Shown: positions 1-7,964 of the stretch, piece by piece | Layout of the letters: the number at the start of each line of letters is the position of its first letter | Numbering within the stretch: position 1 is the stretch's first letter | Assembly (NCBI GenBank): GCA_964544765.1 | Contig: CAZJDM010000072.1 | Span: forward strand, 1 to 21,286 | DNA length: 21,286 bases | Direction: 5' to 3' | Source: CAZJDM01 sp964544765 | Lineage (GTDB): Bacteria > Bdellovibrionota_B > Oligoflexia > CAYFLR01 | Notes under the pieces: generated by a model | Told to the model about the DNA's origin: nothing | The model's database searches: none | The model's input: the letters and a program-made list of their open reading frames with translations, nothing else | Position numbers and translations under genes: made by a program

Positions 1-460
1 CACGAGTATCTGTTAATACATCAAATAATCTAGTACCTTCTTCCAGAAAGTACATTAGGACTATTTCCACTAAAATACATGGAAAAACAATAATTAAATT
101 AATATACCATCCCCACAAAGGAAAACAGTAAAATAAAAAAGTAAGAATGAATAAAAGGTTTCGATATGCTGATATCTTTAAGGAAAGATAAGGAGGTTCT
201 TTGATTGAAATGATTTTAAATCCTAGCAGCCATTTACCAGGAGAACCATTTTCTGTAGTATTGTCAATAAAGACCCAATAAAAAATAGCTAAAATGTTGG
301 CCAAGAAATTAGAAATTATACTAGTAATATAAAAGAGTGATATTAAAATAAAAATATCGATTAATTTAGCAAATAATCTCATTAAAAGACGAGGGCGTCC
401 TTTTTCTCTAGGAGATTGTCGTTTGATATTTTTTTTTCGAGAAGGATTTGATTTTGACAT
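1..460 (-). CDS. RDD-family integral membrane protein (3' part beyond window)
   Basis: Reading the minus strand from ATG at 460 gives an open frame of 153 codons that runs off the window start, so the C-terminus is missing. A basic N-terminal tail of about 28 residues (many Lys/Arg) precedes a first hydrophobic segment. The segment begins with the family pattern of an Arg, then Lys-Leu-Ile-Asp (MRLFAKLIDIFIL). A second helix is followed by the RDD signature NGSPGKWLLGFK, then YRN and two more hydrophobic stretches. This matches the RDD family of small inner-membrane proteins, whose function is mostly unknown (some members are linked to ion transport). A weak GGAAA lies about 9 bases before the ATG. 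The gene is divergent from the LiaF-like gene. The family call is fairly safe; no substrate can be named. Confidence 0.75.
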   Translation of the reverse strand, partial: MSKSNPSRKKNIKRQSPREKGRPRLLMRLFAKLIDIFILISLFYITSIISNFLANILAIFYWVFIDNTTENGSPGKWLLGFKIISIKEPPYLSLKISAYRNLLFILTFLFYCFPLWGWYINLIIVFPCILVEIVLMYFLEEGTRLFDVLTDTR

Positions 461-527
461 AAATTCTGTTTCCAAAAGGAAGTAATCAAACTCGTCGTTA
501 ATTACAATTCATCTATTACAATAAACT

Positions 528-555
528 ATCATAAAACAAACTTAACCAGAATCAA
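528..555 (-). promoter_or_regulatory. Predicted sigma-70 promoter for the RDD gene
   Basis: On the minus strand, TTGATT (550-555) is followed after 16 bases by TATGAT (528-533), 4/6 and 5/6 matches to the -35 and -10 consensus. Transcription would start near 521, giving a leader of about 60 bases. Prediction from sequence only. Confidence 0.4.
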
Positions 556-566
556 ACATTTTATAG

Positions 567-594
567 TTGGTACTATTTATTTTTTTGTTATTAT
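567..594 (+). promoter_or_regulatory. Predicted sigma-70 promoter for the LiaF-like gene
   Basis: TTGGTA (567-572), a 16-base spacer and TATTAT (589-594, 5/6) lie just before the strong ribosome site at 613-617. The start point would be near 601. An ATG at 593 would overlap this -10 box, which argues for the downstream ATG at 626 as the true start. Confidence 0.4.
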
Positions 595-625
595 GATTTT
601 TGATTTGCTTGGGGAGGAATTTTTT

Positions 626-1633
626 ATGAAAAAAGTTGCGATAATTTTGGTCGTATTGGGGATCCTATTTTTACTTAGAAATTTTGGTATCAATGTTTGG
701 GGTTTGTCTGACATTGTTAGGTTTATATTTAAATTGTGGCCATTAGCTTTGATATATATCGGTTATGAGATGTATAAAGAACATTCATCTAAGAGTGAAA
801 AAGTTACAGGACTACTTTCAAATGATAAAATAAAACCCAAAGAGAAGGAGAAAAGTTATAAATTAAAAGAGGAACATACTCAGAAAAAAAATAAAGAAAC
901 TTCTCTAAGTGTCTCTATCGTAGATACTATTGGGGATTTGCTTTTTGCAAAAGCGCAGGAGCCTGAAACGTTGTTTCATTATAAATCTGCTTATAACGAC
1001 CAAAAGATTTTTAAATATGATTATACTTCTAAGAAAAAAGGTGATTTAACGATTACCAATTCTTTTCGAGGTGAACAATTGTTTTCTCAATTGAAAGAGA
1101 GGGGCTTTTTGTCATTAGAAGTGTCAAAACATATTCCTATAGAAGTTTATATGAAAACGGGTATAGGTAGTTCGCAGATGGATTTTTCGGATCTAAGGGT
1201 GAAAAAATTGGACATACATACTGGAGCCTCAAAACTGAATGTTGTTTTTAATTCTCCCAATCAAGAGCAAATGGAAGAGTTCGATGTTTCAAGTGGAGCA
1301 ACAGTTTTACATATGGAAAAATTATTAAATGCCAATTTTGCCAAAATGCAATTTGATGGTGGGGCAGGGAAATATTATCTTGATTTTTCTGGTGAATTAC
1401 AACGTTCAGCTAAAGTAATGATGCATTGTGGTGCCAGCAAAGTAAAATTGGTGATTCCTTCTGACGTACCGGCTTGTATTAAAATTTTCTCAACTATGAC
1501 TCATATTCAGAATCTAGGTGGCTTTACCATGGTAGAAGAAGGTGTATATCAAAATGACAACTATAGAATAGCTAGTGGACATAAATTAGATTTAGAAATA
1601 GAATCAGGAATTAGTAATCTAATAATTAATTAG
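626..1633 (+). CDS. LiaF-like / toast-rack domain membrane protein
   Basis: The protein has 335 residues. I chose ATG 626 because GGAGG (613-617) sits 8 bases before it; the in-frame ATG at 593 has no such site. Two N-terminal hydrophobic helices (about residues 3-19 and 27-47, with the motif LWPLALIYIGYEMY) resemble the LiaI/LiaF-type transmembrane unit (DUF5668-like). A charged, Lys-rich linker (about 48-95) leads to a C-terminal beta-rich region with repeated glycine signatures (TGIGSS, HTGASKLNV, SSGATVL, DGGAGKYYLD, HCGASKVKL). These are typical of LiaF C-terminal / toast-rack proteins. In Firmicutes, LiaF restrains the LiaRS envelope-stress system, but no sensor kinase or regulator is visible here, so that role must not be assumed. 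It is followed 52 bases later by another membrane protein. Confidence 0.7.
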   Translation: MKKVAIILVVLGILFLLRNFGINVWGLSDIVRFIFKLWPLALIYIGYEMYKEHSSKSEKVTGLLSNDKIKPKEKEKSYKLKEEHTQKKNKETSLSVSIVDTIGDLLFAKAQEPETLFHYKSAYNDQKIFKYDYTSKKKGDLTITNSFRGEQLFSQLKERGFLSLEVSKHIPIEVYMKTGIGSSQMDFSDLRVKKLDIHTGASKLNVVFNSPNQEQMEEFDVSSGATVLHMEKLLNANFAKMQFDGGAGKYYLDFSGELQRSAKVMMHCGASKVKLVIPSDVPACIKIFSTMTHIQNLGGFTMVEEGVYQNDNYRIASGHKLDLEIESGISNLIIN

Positions 1634-1685
1634 TTAAAACAAGAATTGATAGTCTAATAATTAATAACTAGAATTAAGATTTATA

Positions 1686-2978
1686 ATGTATAAAAGCTTA
1701 ACCAGCAAAAAGTTAGTAATATCTGTAACGATCTTATTACTTGTGTTACCAGTTTTTATTGCAATTTATATGGTGTATTTTTATTTTGAGGATTTTTTGC
1801 AGAAGCAACTTCTTTCTCGATCTCAACAAATAGAAAAGATCTTTTTTAATCAAAATGAAGCTTATCTGACTAAAGATCATATAAATTATTTAAAATTGAA
1901 TTTATATCAGCAATTAAGATACTCTCAAGTTGATTATCTAGGTGTATGGGAGAGAAATGGTAGTGAGATTGTTAAGGTCGGCGATGGAGGGTTATCAAAA
2001 AAAATACGTAAATTAATTTTTCAAGATAAATATATTTTTAAGGTCGATCATCTAGATAAAGACTTTTTTGTAATGAAAAAAGAGTTATTTCAGGGATCAC
2101 AAGATTCTTTAGGTTATTTTGTTTATTCCATAAGTATGGAAGATTTGGAAGATGATTTAATTCATATAAAATGGACAGTAATTATTATTTTATCCGTGGT
2201 TTTATGGCTTTCTATTGTGGCTCTGATACTAGTAAATCATACGTGGAGTATCAGGTTTCTATCTATAACAAGAAAAGTAGATCCTATAATTAATAAAGTC
2301 GCGGTTATTCGCAAGGTTGTAGGTCTTTTAACATCAGGTTTTAAAAATACAATTAACAGATTTAAGGAAAAGAAGGGTACAAATTTTTCTAAAGAAGAAG
2401 ACATCCTATTAAAGCAAGAGCTTTGCATGAAAATAGAAGATCTGTTAAAAGTGGCTGAGAACCTTGAGTTAATCACACTAACAACTTCATGGTCTAAGTC
2501 AGATTATAGCCTTAGAAAAGTGTTTTTGGACGCAATAGCAGGATTGTTAGAAAATTTGGATGATGATGCAAGAGAAAGAATGAGCGATGAAATTAAAATA
2601 CATGCTAGAAATACTTCTTTAGGATTTATTAATCCAATTGAATCAGTCAAGGTTGTTTTACAGGTACTGAATGTGTTGATGAAGTTTTATTGTTTCGATA
2701 AATCAATGCAGATTTTATTTGAAGAGGGTGACAATGAGATAAATCATAATAAAATTACCACTATTGTTCAAGGAAAGGTAAATGTTGAAAATATTGATAA
2801 AATTGACAATTATTCCCGTTTACGGTTGTATATTGCAGAGGCATTAGCGGAACTTTTGAACTTTAATTTAAGTATAGATATTGGTAGTAATTTTTTTCTA
2901 GGTAAATTTGAGTTTATTAGAGGAACGATGAGAGATTTAGAGTCTATCCCTTCTGAATACCAATTAAAAAGTGAATAA
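1686..2978 (+). CDS. Two-helix membrane protein with Cache-like outer domain, unknown function
   Basis: I do not recognise this 430-residue protein as a named family. Helix 1 is at about residues 10-33 and helix 2 at 164-184, with a 130-residue segment between them that should lie outside the cytoplasm. That segment has the alternating pattern of Cache/PAS-like sensor domains (DYLGVWERNGSEIVKVGD, then a lysine-rich strand and LGYFVYSIS before helix 2). The remaining 245 residues are cytoplasmic and mostly helical, with no visible HAMP, kinase, GGDEF or methyl-accepting motif. Spacing to the LiaF-like gene is 52 bases with no terminator, so co-transcription is likely. No good Shine-Dalgarno is seen before ATG 1686. 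It could be a sensor or a scaffold; the Cache call is by pattern only. Confidence 0.6.
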   Translation: MYKSLTSKKLVISVTILLLVLPVFIAIYMVYFYFEDFLQKQLLSRSQQIEKIFFNQNEAYLTKDHINYLKLNLYQQLRYSQVDYLGVWERNGSEIVKVGDGGLSKKIRKLIFQDKYIFKVDHLDKDFFVMKKELFQGSQDSLGYFVYSISMEDLEDDLIHIKWTVIIILSVVLWLSIVALILVNHTWSIRFLSITRKVDPIINKVAVIRKVVGLLTSGFKNTINRFKEKKGTNFSKEEDILLKQELCMKIEDLLKVAENLELITLTTSWSKSDYSLRKVFLDAIAGLLENLDDDARERMSDEIKIHARNTSLGFINPIESVKVVLQVLNVLMKFYCFDKSMQILFEEGDNEINHNKITTIVQGKVNVENIDKIDNYSRLRLYIAEALAELLNFNLSIDIGSNFFLGKFEFIRGTMRDLESIPSEYQLKSE

Positions 2979-3314
2979 TGTAACTTTCTGTATTTCTTAT
3001 TGCTGAATTCTCGTAAAGAGGTGGTCAGCTGTTGGGCACAAACAATTATTTGAGTTTAAGTAGGAAAAGAGATACAAACCGGTATAAGAGATCGGTTGTA
3101 GGGTGGAAAGGTATGTTGAAAGGAATTTTTTAAAGAATGGATGTTTTGCCCAACTTGATGCTGACGAAAAAGGTTTTTGGTGAGTTTGATAACATAATCA
3201 ATATTCATGATGATCAGTATATCGATTGACCATTAGAGTTTAATTAAGATCAGATTAGAATTTGTTAATAATGCTAATAACTTGGATAACAACTACTAAA
3301 AGGTTAAAAAGGAT
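2979..3314. other. 336-base gap before tadA
   Basis: No full-length gene fits here. The stretch holds two short frames in the same reading phase separated by one TAA (3032-3229, listed separately) and a 6-bp inverted pair TTGTTA/TAACAA (3262-3267 and 3287-3292). No convincing terminator or promoter was found. Confidence 0.5.
3032..3229 (+). pseudogene. Possible small gene interrupted by an in-frame TAA
   Basis: A frame starting at TTG 3032 is preceded by GAGGTGG 6-7 bases upstream and codes for 33 residues (basic, with YKRSVVGWKGMLKGIF at its end) before TAA 3131-3133. The same frame resumes after one codon at ATG 3137 and codes for 30 more residues (MDVLPNLMLTKKVFGEFDNI and an acidic end) to TGA 3227-3229. 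The composition looks coding-like, and a single base change would restore one protein of about 65 residues. It may be a decayed gene, two tiny genes, or chance. No family is recognised. Confidence 0.22.
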
Positions 3315-3788
3315 ATGGATCAGCAGAATAATATAGATATTGATCAATTATACATGAATTATGCTTTGCAAGAGGCACAAAAAGCTAGATCAAAGGATGA
3401 AGTTCCGGTAGGAGCAATAATTGTTAAAGATGGTGATGTAATAGGAAGGGGTTATAATCAAAAAGAAGCACATAATAATCCTACATATCATGCGGAAATA
3501 CTGGCAATAATTGAAGCTTGTAATTTCCTTAGTAATTGGCGCTTAATAGGATGTACAATCTATACTACGTTAGAGCCGTGTATTATGTGTGTTGGAGCCA
3601 TTTTACATGCCAGGTTACAACGAGTTGTATACGGATGTAAGGATTTAAAATGGGGTGCCTTAGGAACAATTATCAATTTAAATGAGGTGAGAGGTTTAAA
3701 TCACAAATTGGAAACAACCAGCGGTGTTTTAGAAAATAAGTGCTCAAAACTATTAACTGCTTTTTTTCAACAAAAAAGAAAAGGTTAA
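3315..3788 (+). CDS. tadA: tRNA-specific adenosine deaminase TadA
   Basis: This zinc deaminase converts adenosine 34 to inosine in the anticodon of tRNA-Arg(ACG), allowing one tRNA to read CGU, CGC and CGA. The 157-residue length is usual for the family. The cytidine-deaminase signature is complete: HAE at 59-61 (His ligand and catalytic Glu) and PCxxC at 88-92 (Cys89 and Cys92 ligands). PVGAIIV (31-37) and VVYGCKDLKWGALGT are also typical. AAAAAGG a few bases before ATG 3315 supports the start. The TadA call rests on the TLEPC and MCVGAILHAR context; free-base deaminases differ there. It stands 5' of the tRNA-Val gene. Confidence 0.93.
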   Translation: MDQQNNIDIDQLYMNYALQEAQKARSKDEVPVGAIIVKDGDVIGRGYNQKEAHNNPTYHAEILAIIEACNFLSNWRLIGCTIYTTLEPCIMCVGAILHARLQRVVYGCKDLKWGALGTIINLNEVRGLNHKLETTSGVLENKCSKLLTAFFQQKRKG

Positions 3789-3905
3789 TGTCCAGGGTAA
3801 GCATTATTTATGAAAAAGTAATGCCCCTATCCTTGAACGAGAAATTTATTTAATCTACATAAAAGTGATTCAATATGAATTACAAATGTATTTTCCGCAA
3901 AATGG

Positions 3906-3934
3906 TTGACACGGTCTGACATTTTGGATAAATA
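3906..3934 (+). promoter_or_regulatory. Promoter of the tRNA-Val gene
   Basis: A perfect -35 box TTGACA (3906-3911), a 17-base spacer and TAAATA (3929-3934) lie 30 bases before the mature tRNA 5' end. An alternative -10, GATAAA (3927-3932), has a 15-base spacer. The perfect -35 and its position make this a likely tRNA promoter, possibly also serving tex downstream. Confidence 0.6.
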
Positions 3935-3963
3935 CAGCTTGTTAATTTTTAGCGAACCTTAAA

Positions 3964-4037
3964 GGGCGCTTAGCTCAGTTGGCTAGAGCACCGGCCTTAC
4001 AAGCCGGGGGTCATAGGTTCGAGTCCTATAGCGCCCA
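3964..4037 (+). tRNA. tRNA-Val (anticodon UAC)
   Basis: All arms fold. The acceptor stem GGGCGCT pairs with AGCGCCC, and the D arm is GCTCAGTTGGCTAGAGC. The anticodon stem CCGGC/GCCGG closes the loop CTTACAA with anticodon UAC, and the T arm ATAGG/CCTAT closes TTCGAGT. The discriminator is A4037. The 3' CCA is not encoded (ATTACC follows), so a CCA-adding enzyme must supply it. The gene stands alone between tadA and tex. Confidence 0.95.
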
Positions 4038-4071
4038 TTACCATTGTATAGATATATAGATCCATATTATT

Positions 4072-6354
4072 TTGGAAAATCATATAGATATAAGTGAGAT
4101 TATTCAGAATGAATTTAAGCTTAAGCCGCTTCAAGTAAGCGGAACTTTAAAGCTTTTCGCAGAAGATGCGACCATTCCTTTTATAGCCCGCTATCGAAAA
4201 GAAATCACCGGAAATCTTGATGAAGAAGTGTTAAGAAATATTAAGGATCGTTATGAATATCTTCTTGAATTACAAGATAGAAAAAAAACGGTTTTAAAAA
4301 CTATTAGTGAGCAGGGCAAATTAACTAAAGAATTAGAAAGAAAAATTACCTTATGTTTAGATAAAGCGAAATTAGAAGATTTATACCTTCCATATAAACC
4401 CAAACGAAAAACAAGAGCCAAAATAGCTATAGAAAAGGGTTTAGAACCATTACTATTGGCTATTTTGCAATGCGAAAATAACTCAATAGATTTACCAAAA
4501 GAAGCTTTAAAATATATTGATATTGAAAAAGGGGTAAAAACGGTTGATGAGGCTTTAAGAGGTGCAGCGGATATCTTTGCCGAAGTTATTGCTGAGAGAG
4601 CTGAAAGTCGTGATTATGTGAGGAGTTTTTTTCAACGACAGGGAGTGTTTTCTTCTAAGGTAAAAAAAGACTTTAAAGATAAATCCACTAAATTTGAGAT
4701 GTATTATAATTATACTTCTTCGGTAAGAGATATACCCTCTCATAATATGCTGGCATTGCGCAGAGCTGAAAAAGAAGGTGTTATTTCCTTTGGAATAGAA
4801 GTAAATGATGATGAGATCATTGATTGGATCTGTAGTCGAGAAATAAAAAATAAACCACCAGAACTTTATCAATTTATGAAAGCTGCAATTAAAGATGGAT
4901 ATACGCGGTTGATGAAAACATCCATAGGTTCTGAAATTCGGTTAATTAAGAAACAGGATGCGGATCTTATTGCTATTAATAATTTTGAGAAGAATTTAAG
5001 AAATGTGCTATTAGCCTCTCCAGCTGGTTTTGTTCCAATCTTAGCGGTAGATCCGGGTTTTAGATCAGGTTGTAAAGTAGCGGCATTAGATGCAACGGGA
5101 AAATTTCTTTCTTACAAAGCTATTTTTCCACATCCTCCACAAAAACAAGAAGTTGAAGCTGGTTCAGTCTTAATTAATTTCATAAAAAAATTTAAACCAT
5201 CATTTATTTCTATTGGCAATGGGACTGCATCTAGAGAAACTGAGACTTTTATTAAAAAGATTGTAAAGAATTTAGGTCAGGATTTGAAACCTAAGGTCTT
5301 ATTGGTTAGTGAATCGGGCGCTTCGGTGTATAGTGCTAGTCCAATAGCTAAGAAAGAGTTTCCGGATTTAGATGTGACAGTTAGAGGAGCAATTTCAATT
5401 GGGCGCAGATTAATGGATCCGTTAGCTGAGCTAGTAAAGATTGATCCCAAATCGATTGGTGTAGGGCAATATCAGCATGATGTTGATCAGAAATTGTTGG
5501 CTAAAAAATTGGGAGAGGTAGTCGAAAGTTGCGTAAATTTTGTTGGAGTTGATTTGAATAGCGCTTCAGCTGAGTTATTAACATATGTTTCCGGCATTAA
5601 TCAAAATGTCGCTTGTAATATTATTTTAAAACGGGATCAAAAGGGTCCGTATAAAAATCGCAAAGAATTATTGAAAGTCCCAAAACTTGGGGAGAAAGCT
5701 TTTGAGCAAGCAGCGGGTTTTTTAAGGATTCAAAATGGTGATAATCCCTTAGATAATACATCTGTTCATCCTGAAAGTTATTTTATTGTAGAGCGAATTG
5801 CTCGTGATTTGAATGTGTCATTAACTAAATTGTTATCTAACGAAGAAATGTTAAAGATGATAGATTCCAGTAAATACACAGATTCTAATATAGGCTTGAT
5901 AACTATTACAGATATTATCAATGAATTAAAAAAACCAGGTAGAGATCCTCGTAAAGAATTTGAATATGCTTCTTTTAGAGAAGATATTGTGTCGATGGAT
6001 GATTTAAACGAAGGTATGATGTTAGAAGGTGTTGTGAGTAACGTGACTAATTTTGGGGCCTTTGTTGATATAGGTGTTCATCAGGATGGACTAATACATG
6101 TTTCTGAGATGGCAGATAAATTTGTAAAAGATCCCACCCAAATTGTGCAGGTAGGTCAAAAAGTGCAAGTTCGGGTAATTAATATAAATGTCGAGCTAAA
6201 AAGGATCGCGCTATCTTTAAAGAAGGGAGATCAGCCCTCAAAGATAGGTAAGACAATCAATAAGGATAAGAAAACTAAAAATGGCCAATCGGAAAAAAAA
6301 TCTAAACCTCAAGCTTCACTAAATGACTTGATGGATAAGTTTAATCGGAGATAA
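4072..6354 (+). CDS. tex: Tex-family S1 RNA-binding protein
   Basis: Tex is a cytoplasmic nucleic-acid-binding protein related to eukaryotic Spt6 and affects transcription. The 760-residue length is normal. Order: a helical Tex N-domain with the hallmark TIPFIARYRKEITG (about 34-47); a YqgF/RNase H-like core from about 323 (LAVDPGFRSGCKVAALD); helix-hairpin-helix motifs at about 500-555 (GPYKNRKELLKVPKLGEKAF); an S1 domain at about 647-716 (GVVSNVTNFGAFVDIGVHQ). It ends in a Lys-rich tail. The start is TTG 4072, chosen because the family begins about 35 residues before PFIARYRKE and an in-frame stop lies at 4057; no clear Shine-Dalgarno is present. The stop lies 5 bases from the convergent folK-rsmJ stop. 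Confidence 0.92.
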   Translation: MENHIDISEIIQNEFKLKPLQVSGTLKLFAEDATIPFIARYRKEITGNLDEEVLRNIKDRYEYLLELQDRKKTVLKTISEQGKLTKELERKITLCLDKAKLEDLYLPYKPKRKTRAKIAIEKGLEPLLLAILQCENNSIDLPKEALKYIDIEKGVKTVDEALRGAADIFAEVIAERAESRDYVRSFFQRQGVFSSKVKKDFKDKSTKFEMYYNYTSSVRDIPSHNMLALRRAEKEGVISFGIEVNDDEIIDWICSREIKNKPPELYQFMKAAIKDGYTRLMKTSIGSEIRLIKKQDADLIAINNFEKNLRNVLLASPAGFVPILAVDPGFRSGCKVAALDATGKFLSYKAIFPHPPQKQEVEAGSVLINFIKKFKPSFISIGNGTASRETETFIKKIVKNLGQDLKPKVLLVSESGASVYSASPIAKKEFPDLDVTVRGAISIGRRLMDPLAELVKIDPKSIGVGQYQHDVDQKLLAKKLGEVVESCVNFVGVDLNSASAELLTYVSGINQNVACNIILKRDQKGPYKNRKELLKVPKLGEKAFEQAAGFLRIQNGDNPLDNTSVHPESYFIVERIARDLNVSLTKLLSNEEMLKMIDSSKYTDSNIGLITITDIINELKKPGRDPRKEFEYASFREDIVSMDDLNEGMMLEGVVSNVTNFGAFVDIGVHQDGLIHVSEMADKFVKDPTQIVQVGQKVQVRVININVELKRIALSLKKGDQPSKIGKTINKDKKTKNGQSEKKSKPQASLNDLMDKFNRR

Positions 6355-6359
6355 GATAA

Positions 6360-7532
6360 TTAAACTATATATAGATCGTATCGAACAGCACGACCTTTAT
6401 ATTGATGAGCGACTCCTTCAATTAGGACGGGAGCATTTTTAGGTTGTTTAATGATAACTCTTTTTTGAGCTGCTTTGAGAGCTAAGGACAATAGTTTTTT
6501 TTGTTCAGTATAGGTTGTTGCGGGCAAGATATATTGTAAAATTTGCATTTCTTTTTTACTGAGCGCGGATTTCTTTTTTTCCAGGAACATTGGATCCAGG
6601 TAAATTATATCGGGCTTATTAGTTGAGTATTGTAAACTGGCTAAAGTGTCGAAAGCGTCAGCATGCTTAAATTTCAAATTATTTTTTATTAATTTAGCAA
6701 AGTTTGTATCTTGTTGGCAGCGGGATATTGCATTTTCAAAAAGTTTGGCCATGATAGGTGAGTTTTCAAGGGCTGTTACTTTAAATCCTCGTGATAAAAA
6801 TAAAGAGGTATCTTTACCCATACCACAAGTAGCATCGAGTAGAGTCCTATTCTTTTGACTGTTTCCCAATGCTTTCACAATAGGCAATGAGTTCAAATTC
6901 GATGTTTTATTTTGGTAATGCTGCAGGTTCGATACAAGGTCTATCGAGATGGGGGAAGATTTTTTGGTTTGGTTAAGTTGCAAGGAAAGGATCTTATCAT
7001 CAACAAGGATAATGACATCGTATTTGGCTAATTTTTCGTTGTTATATGGAACAGCGGGTAGAAATACTTGTTTACCTAGTTTTTTAGCTTCAGAGAAGAA
7101 TTGAGGATTGGAGGCTGAAAATACTATTTTGTGGGAAGCCTGAAAAGTTGGTTGAATGCTTAGAACCAATTTTTTTAAATAGGGTCGAGTAAATAAATGA
7201 TTATCAATAATTTCATTGTTCCAAACTAAGAGATCCATATCGATGATTCTGTCGTTGTATCCGTATGAAGATGGTTTTCTTCCTAATTGAACTTCTTTAG
7301 TTTTTAAATAATTAATAAAATCGTTCTTGATTAGCTCAGTTTCCACTGAAATTACGGTATTTAAGAACTGAGCTTGACCTTTTATTCCAATAGGTTCAGT
7401 AGGTATTATTGCTGATTGTTTTAGGTTAATTATTATAGTAATTTCATCGGTTAATGATTTTATAGCGTTATCAATGGATGAATGGGGATCGATATTTGAT
7501 CCCATGCTTATAATGGCTCTAGATTTTTTCAT
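6360..7532 (-). CDS. folK-rsmJ: Fusion of FolK (HPPK) and 16S rRNA methyltransferase RsmJ
   Basis: One unbroken 390-residue frame holds two enzymes. Residues 1-130 are 6-hydroxymethyl-7,8-dihydropterin pyrophosphokinase: AIISMGSNI at the start, FLNTVISVET at about 56-65, GR at 84-85, the metal-binding RIIDMDLLVW (Asp98, Asp100), and RPYLKKLVLSIQP at the end. This is short against the usual 160. Residues 135-390 match RsmJ, which makes m2G1516 in 16S rRNA: an N-domain with IDLV...YQNKTSNLNSLPIVKALG, the SAM motif LDATCGMGKD (232-241), the catalytic-type YLDPMF (311-316), KKKSALSKKEMQ, KRVIIKQPKNAP and a final RYDLYIV. No ATG lies between residues 100 and 237, so RsmJ appears to be made only as the fusion. 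It begins 21 bases after folX. Confidence 0.9.
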   Translation of the reverse strand: MKKSRAIISMGSNIDPHSSIDNAIKSLTDEITIIINLKQSAIIPTEPIGIKGQAQFLNTVISVETELIKNDFINYLKTKEVQLGRKPSSYGYNDRIIDMDLLVWNNEIIDNHLFTRPYLKKLVLSIQPTFQASHKIVFSASNPQFFSEAKKLGKQVFLPAVPYNNEKLAKYDVIILVDDKILSLQLNQTKKSSPISIDLVSNLQHYQNKTSNLNSLPIVKALGNSQKNRTLLDATCGMGKDTSLFLSRGFKVTALENSPIMAKLFENAISRCQQDTNFAKLIKNNLKFKHADAFDTLASLQYSTNKPDIIYLDPMFLEKKKSALSKKEMQILQYILPATTYTEQKKLLSLALKAAQKRVIIKQPKNAPVLIEGVAHQYKGRAVRYDLYIV

Positions 7533-7553
7533 CTGGAATATCCATTGAATACA

Positions 7554-7964
7554 TTACTTGTTAGCGGAGTTGGTTGAACGCTGTGCTCGGAAAGCCATTG
7601 AAACGGAATCAGTAAAACGAAGAGCTTGAGGTTTATCTATTTCAACCTCAGCTTTGTTAACCAACGGTTCTTCCATGATTAAGGACAATACTTTGGTTCC
7701 TAGCTTTTCTAAAAGATGGTACTTAGAGTGTTCAACCAGCTTAATGATCTTTTTAGTAATAGTTCGGTAATTCAAGGCTTCGTCAAGATTATCTGATTTT
7801 GCAGGTTTATTAGCATTATAATCAATTTTGACATTAATAATAATATCTTGAAGATTATTTCTTTCAGATTCATTGCAGCCTATAATGGTTCTAAGCCGGA
7901 GATTTTTAATGTGAATAGTAGCTTCTTTATTTATTATTGTGTCTTCTAGTGTTGTTTTATCCAA
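7554..7964 (-). CDS. folX: Dihydroneopterin triphosphate epimerase FolX (FolB family)
   Basis: A 136-residue tunnelling-fold pterin enzyme. It resembles E. coli FolX much more than FolB: IHIKNLRLRTIIG, the QDIIINV strand, DEALNYRTITKKII, LLEKL and AEVEIDKPQALRFTDSVSM are all FolX-like. FolX epimerises 7,8-dihydroneopterin triphosphate to dihydromonapterin triphosphate; the family also has aldolase activity, so it might stand in for FolB. The Glu in ESERNN, the Tyr in NYRT and the Lys in DKPQ fit the family's active-site positions. I prefer the TTG start at 7964 because GGAGG (7973-7977) lies 8 bases before it. An ATG at 7979 is also possible but lacks a site. It overlaps folM by 8 bases. Confidence 0.82.
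   Translation of the reverse strand: MDKTTLEDTIINKEATIHIKNLRLRTIIGCNESERNNLQDIIINVKIDYNANKPAKSDNLDEALNYRTITKKIIKLVEHSKYHLLEKLGTKVLSLIMEEPLVNKAEVEIDKPQALRFTDSVSMAFRAQRSTNSANK

Noticed and set aside
593..625. ATG 593 as start of the LiaF-like gene
   Set aside because: It has no ribosome site, overlaps a predicted -10 box, and ATG 626 has GGAGG 8 bases upstream.
3262..3292. TTGTTA/TAACAA inverted pair upstream of tadA as an operator
   Set aside because: Six-base arms 19 bases apart are easily found by chance in AT-rich DNA. Half-sites resemble those before dnaG but in the reverse arrangement.
3795..3827. Hairpin GGG-TAA-GCATTA / TAATGC-CCC after tadA as a terminator
   Set aside because: It needs a 3-base bulge, has a 12-base loop and is not followed by a T-run.
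4555..4872. 105-codon minus-strand frame
   Set aside because: It lies wholly inside tex and its product has no recognisable motif.
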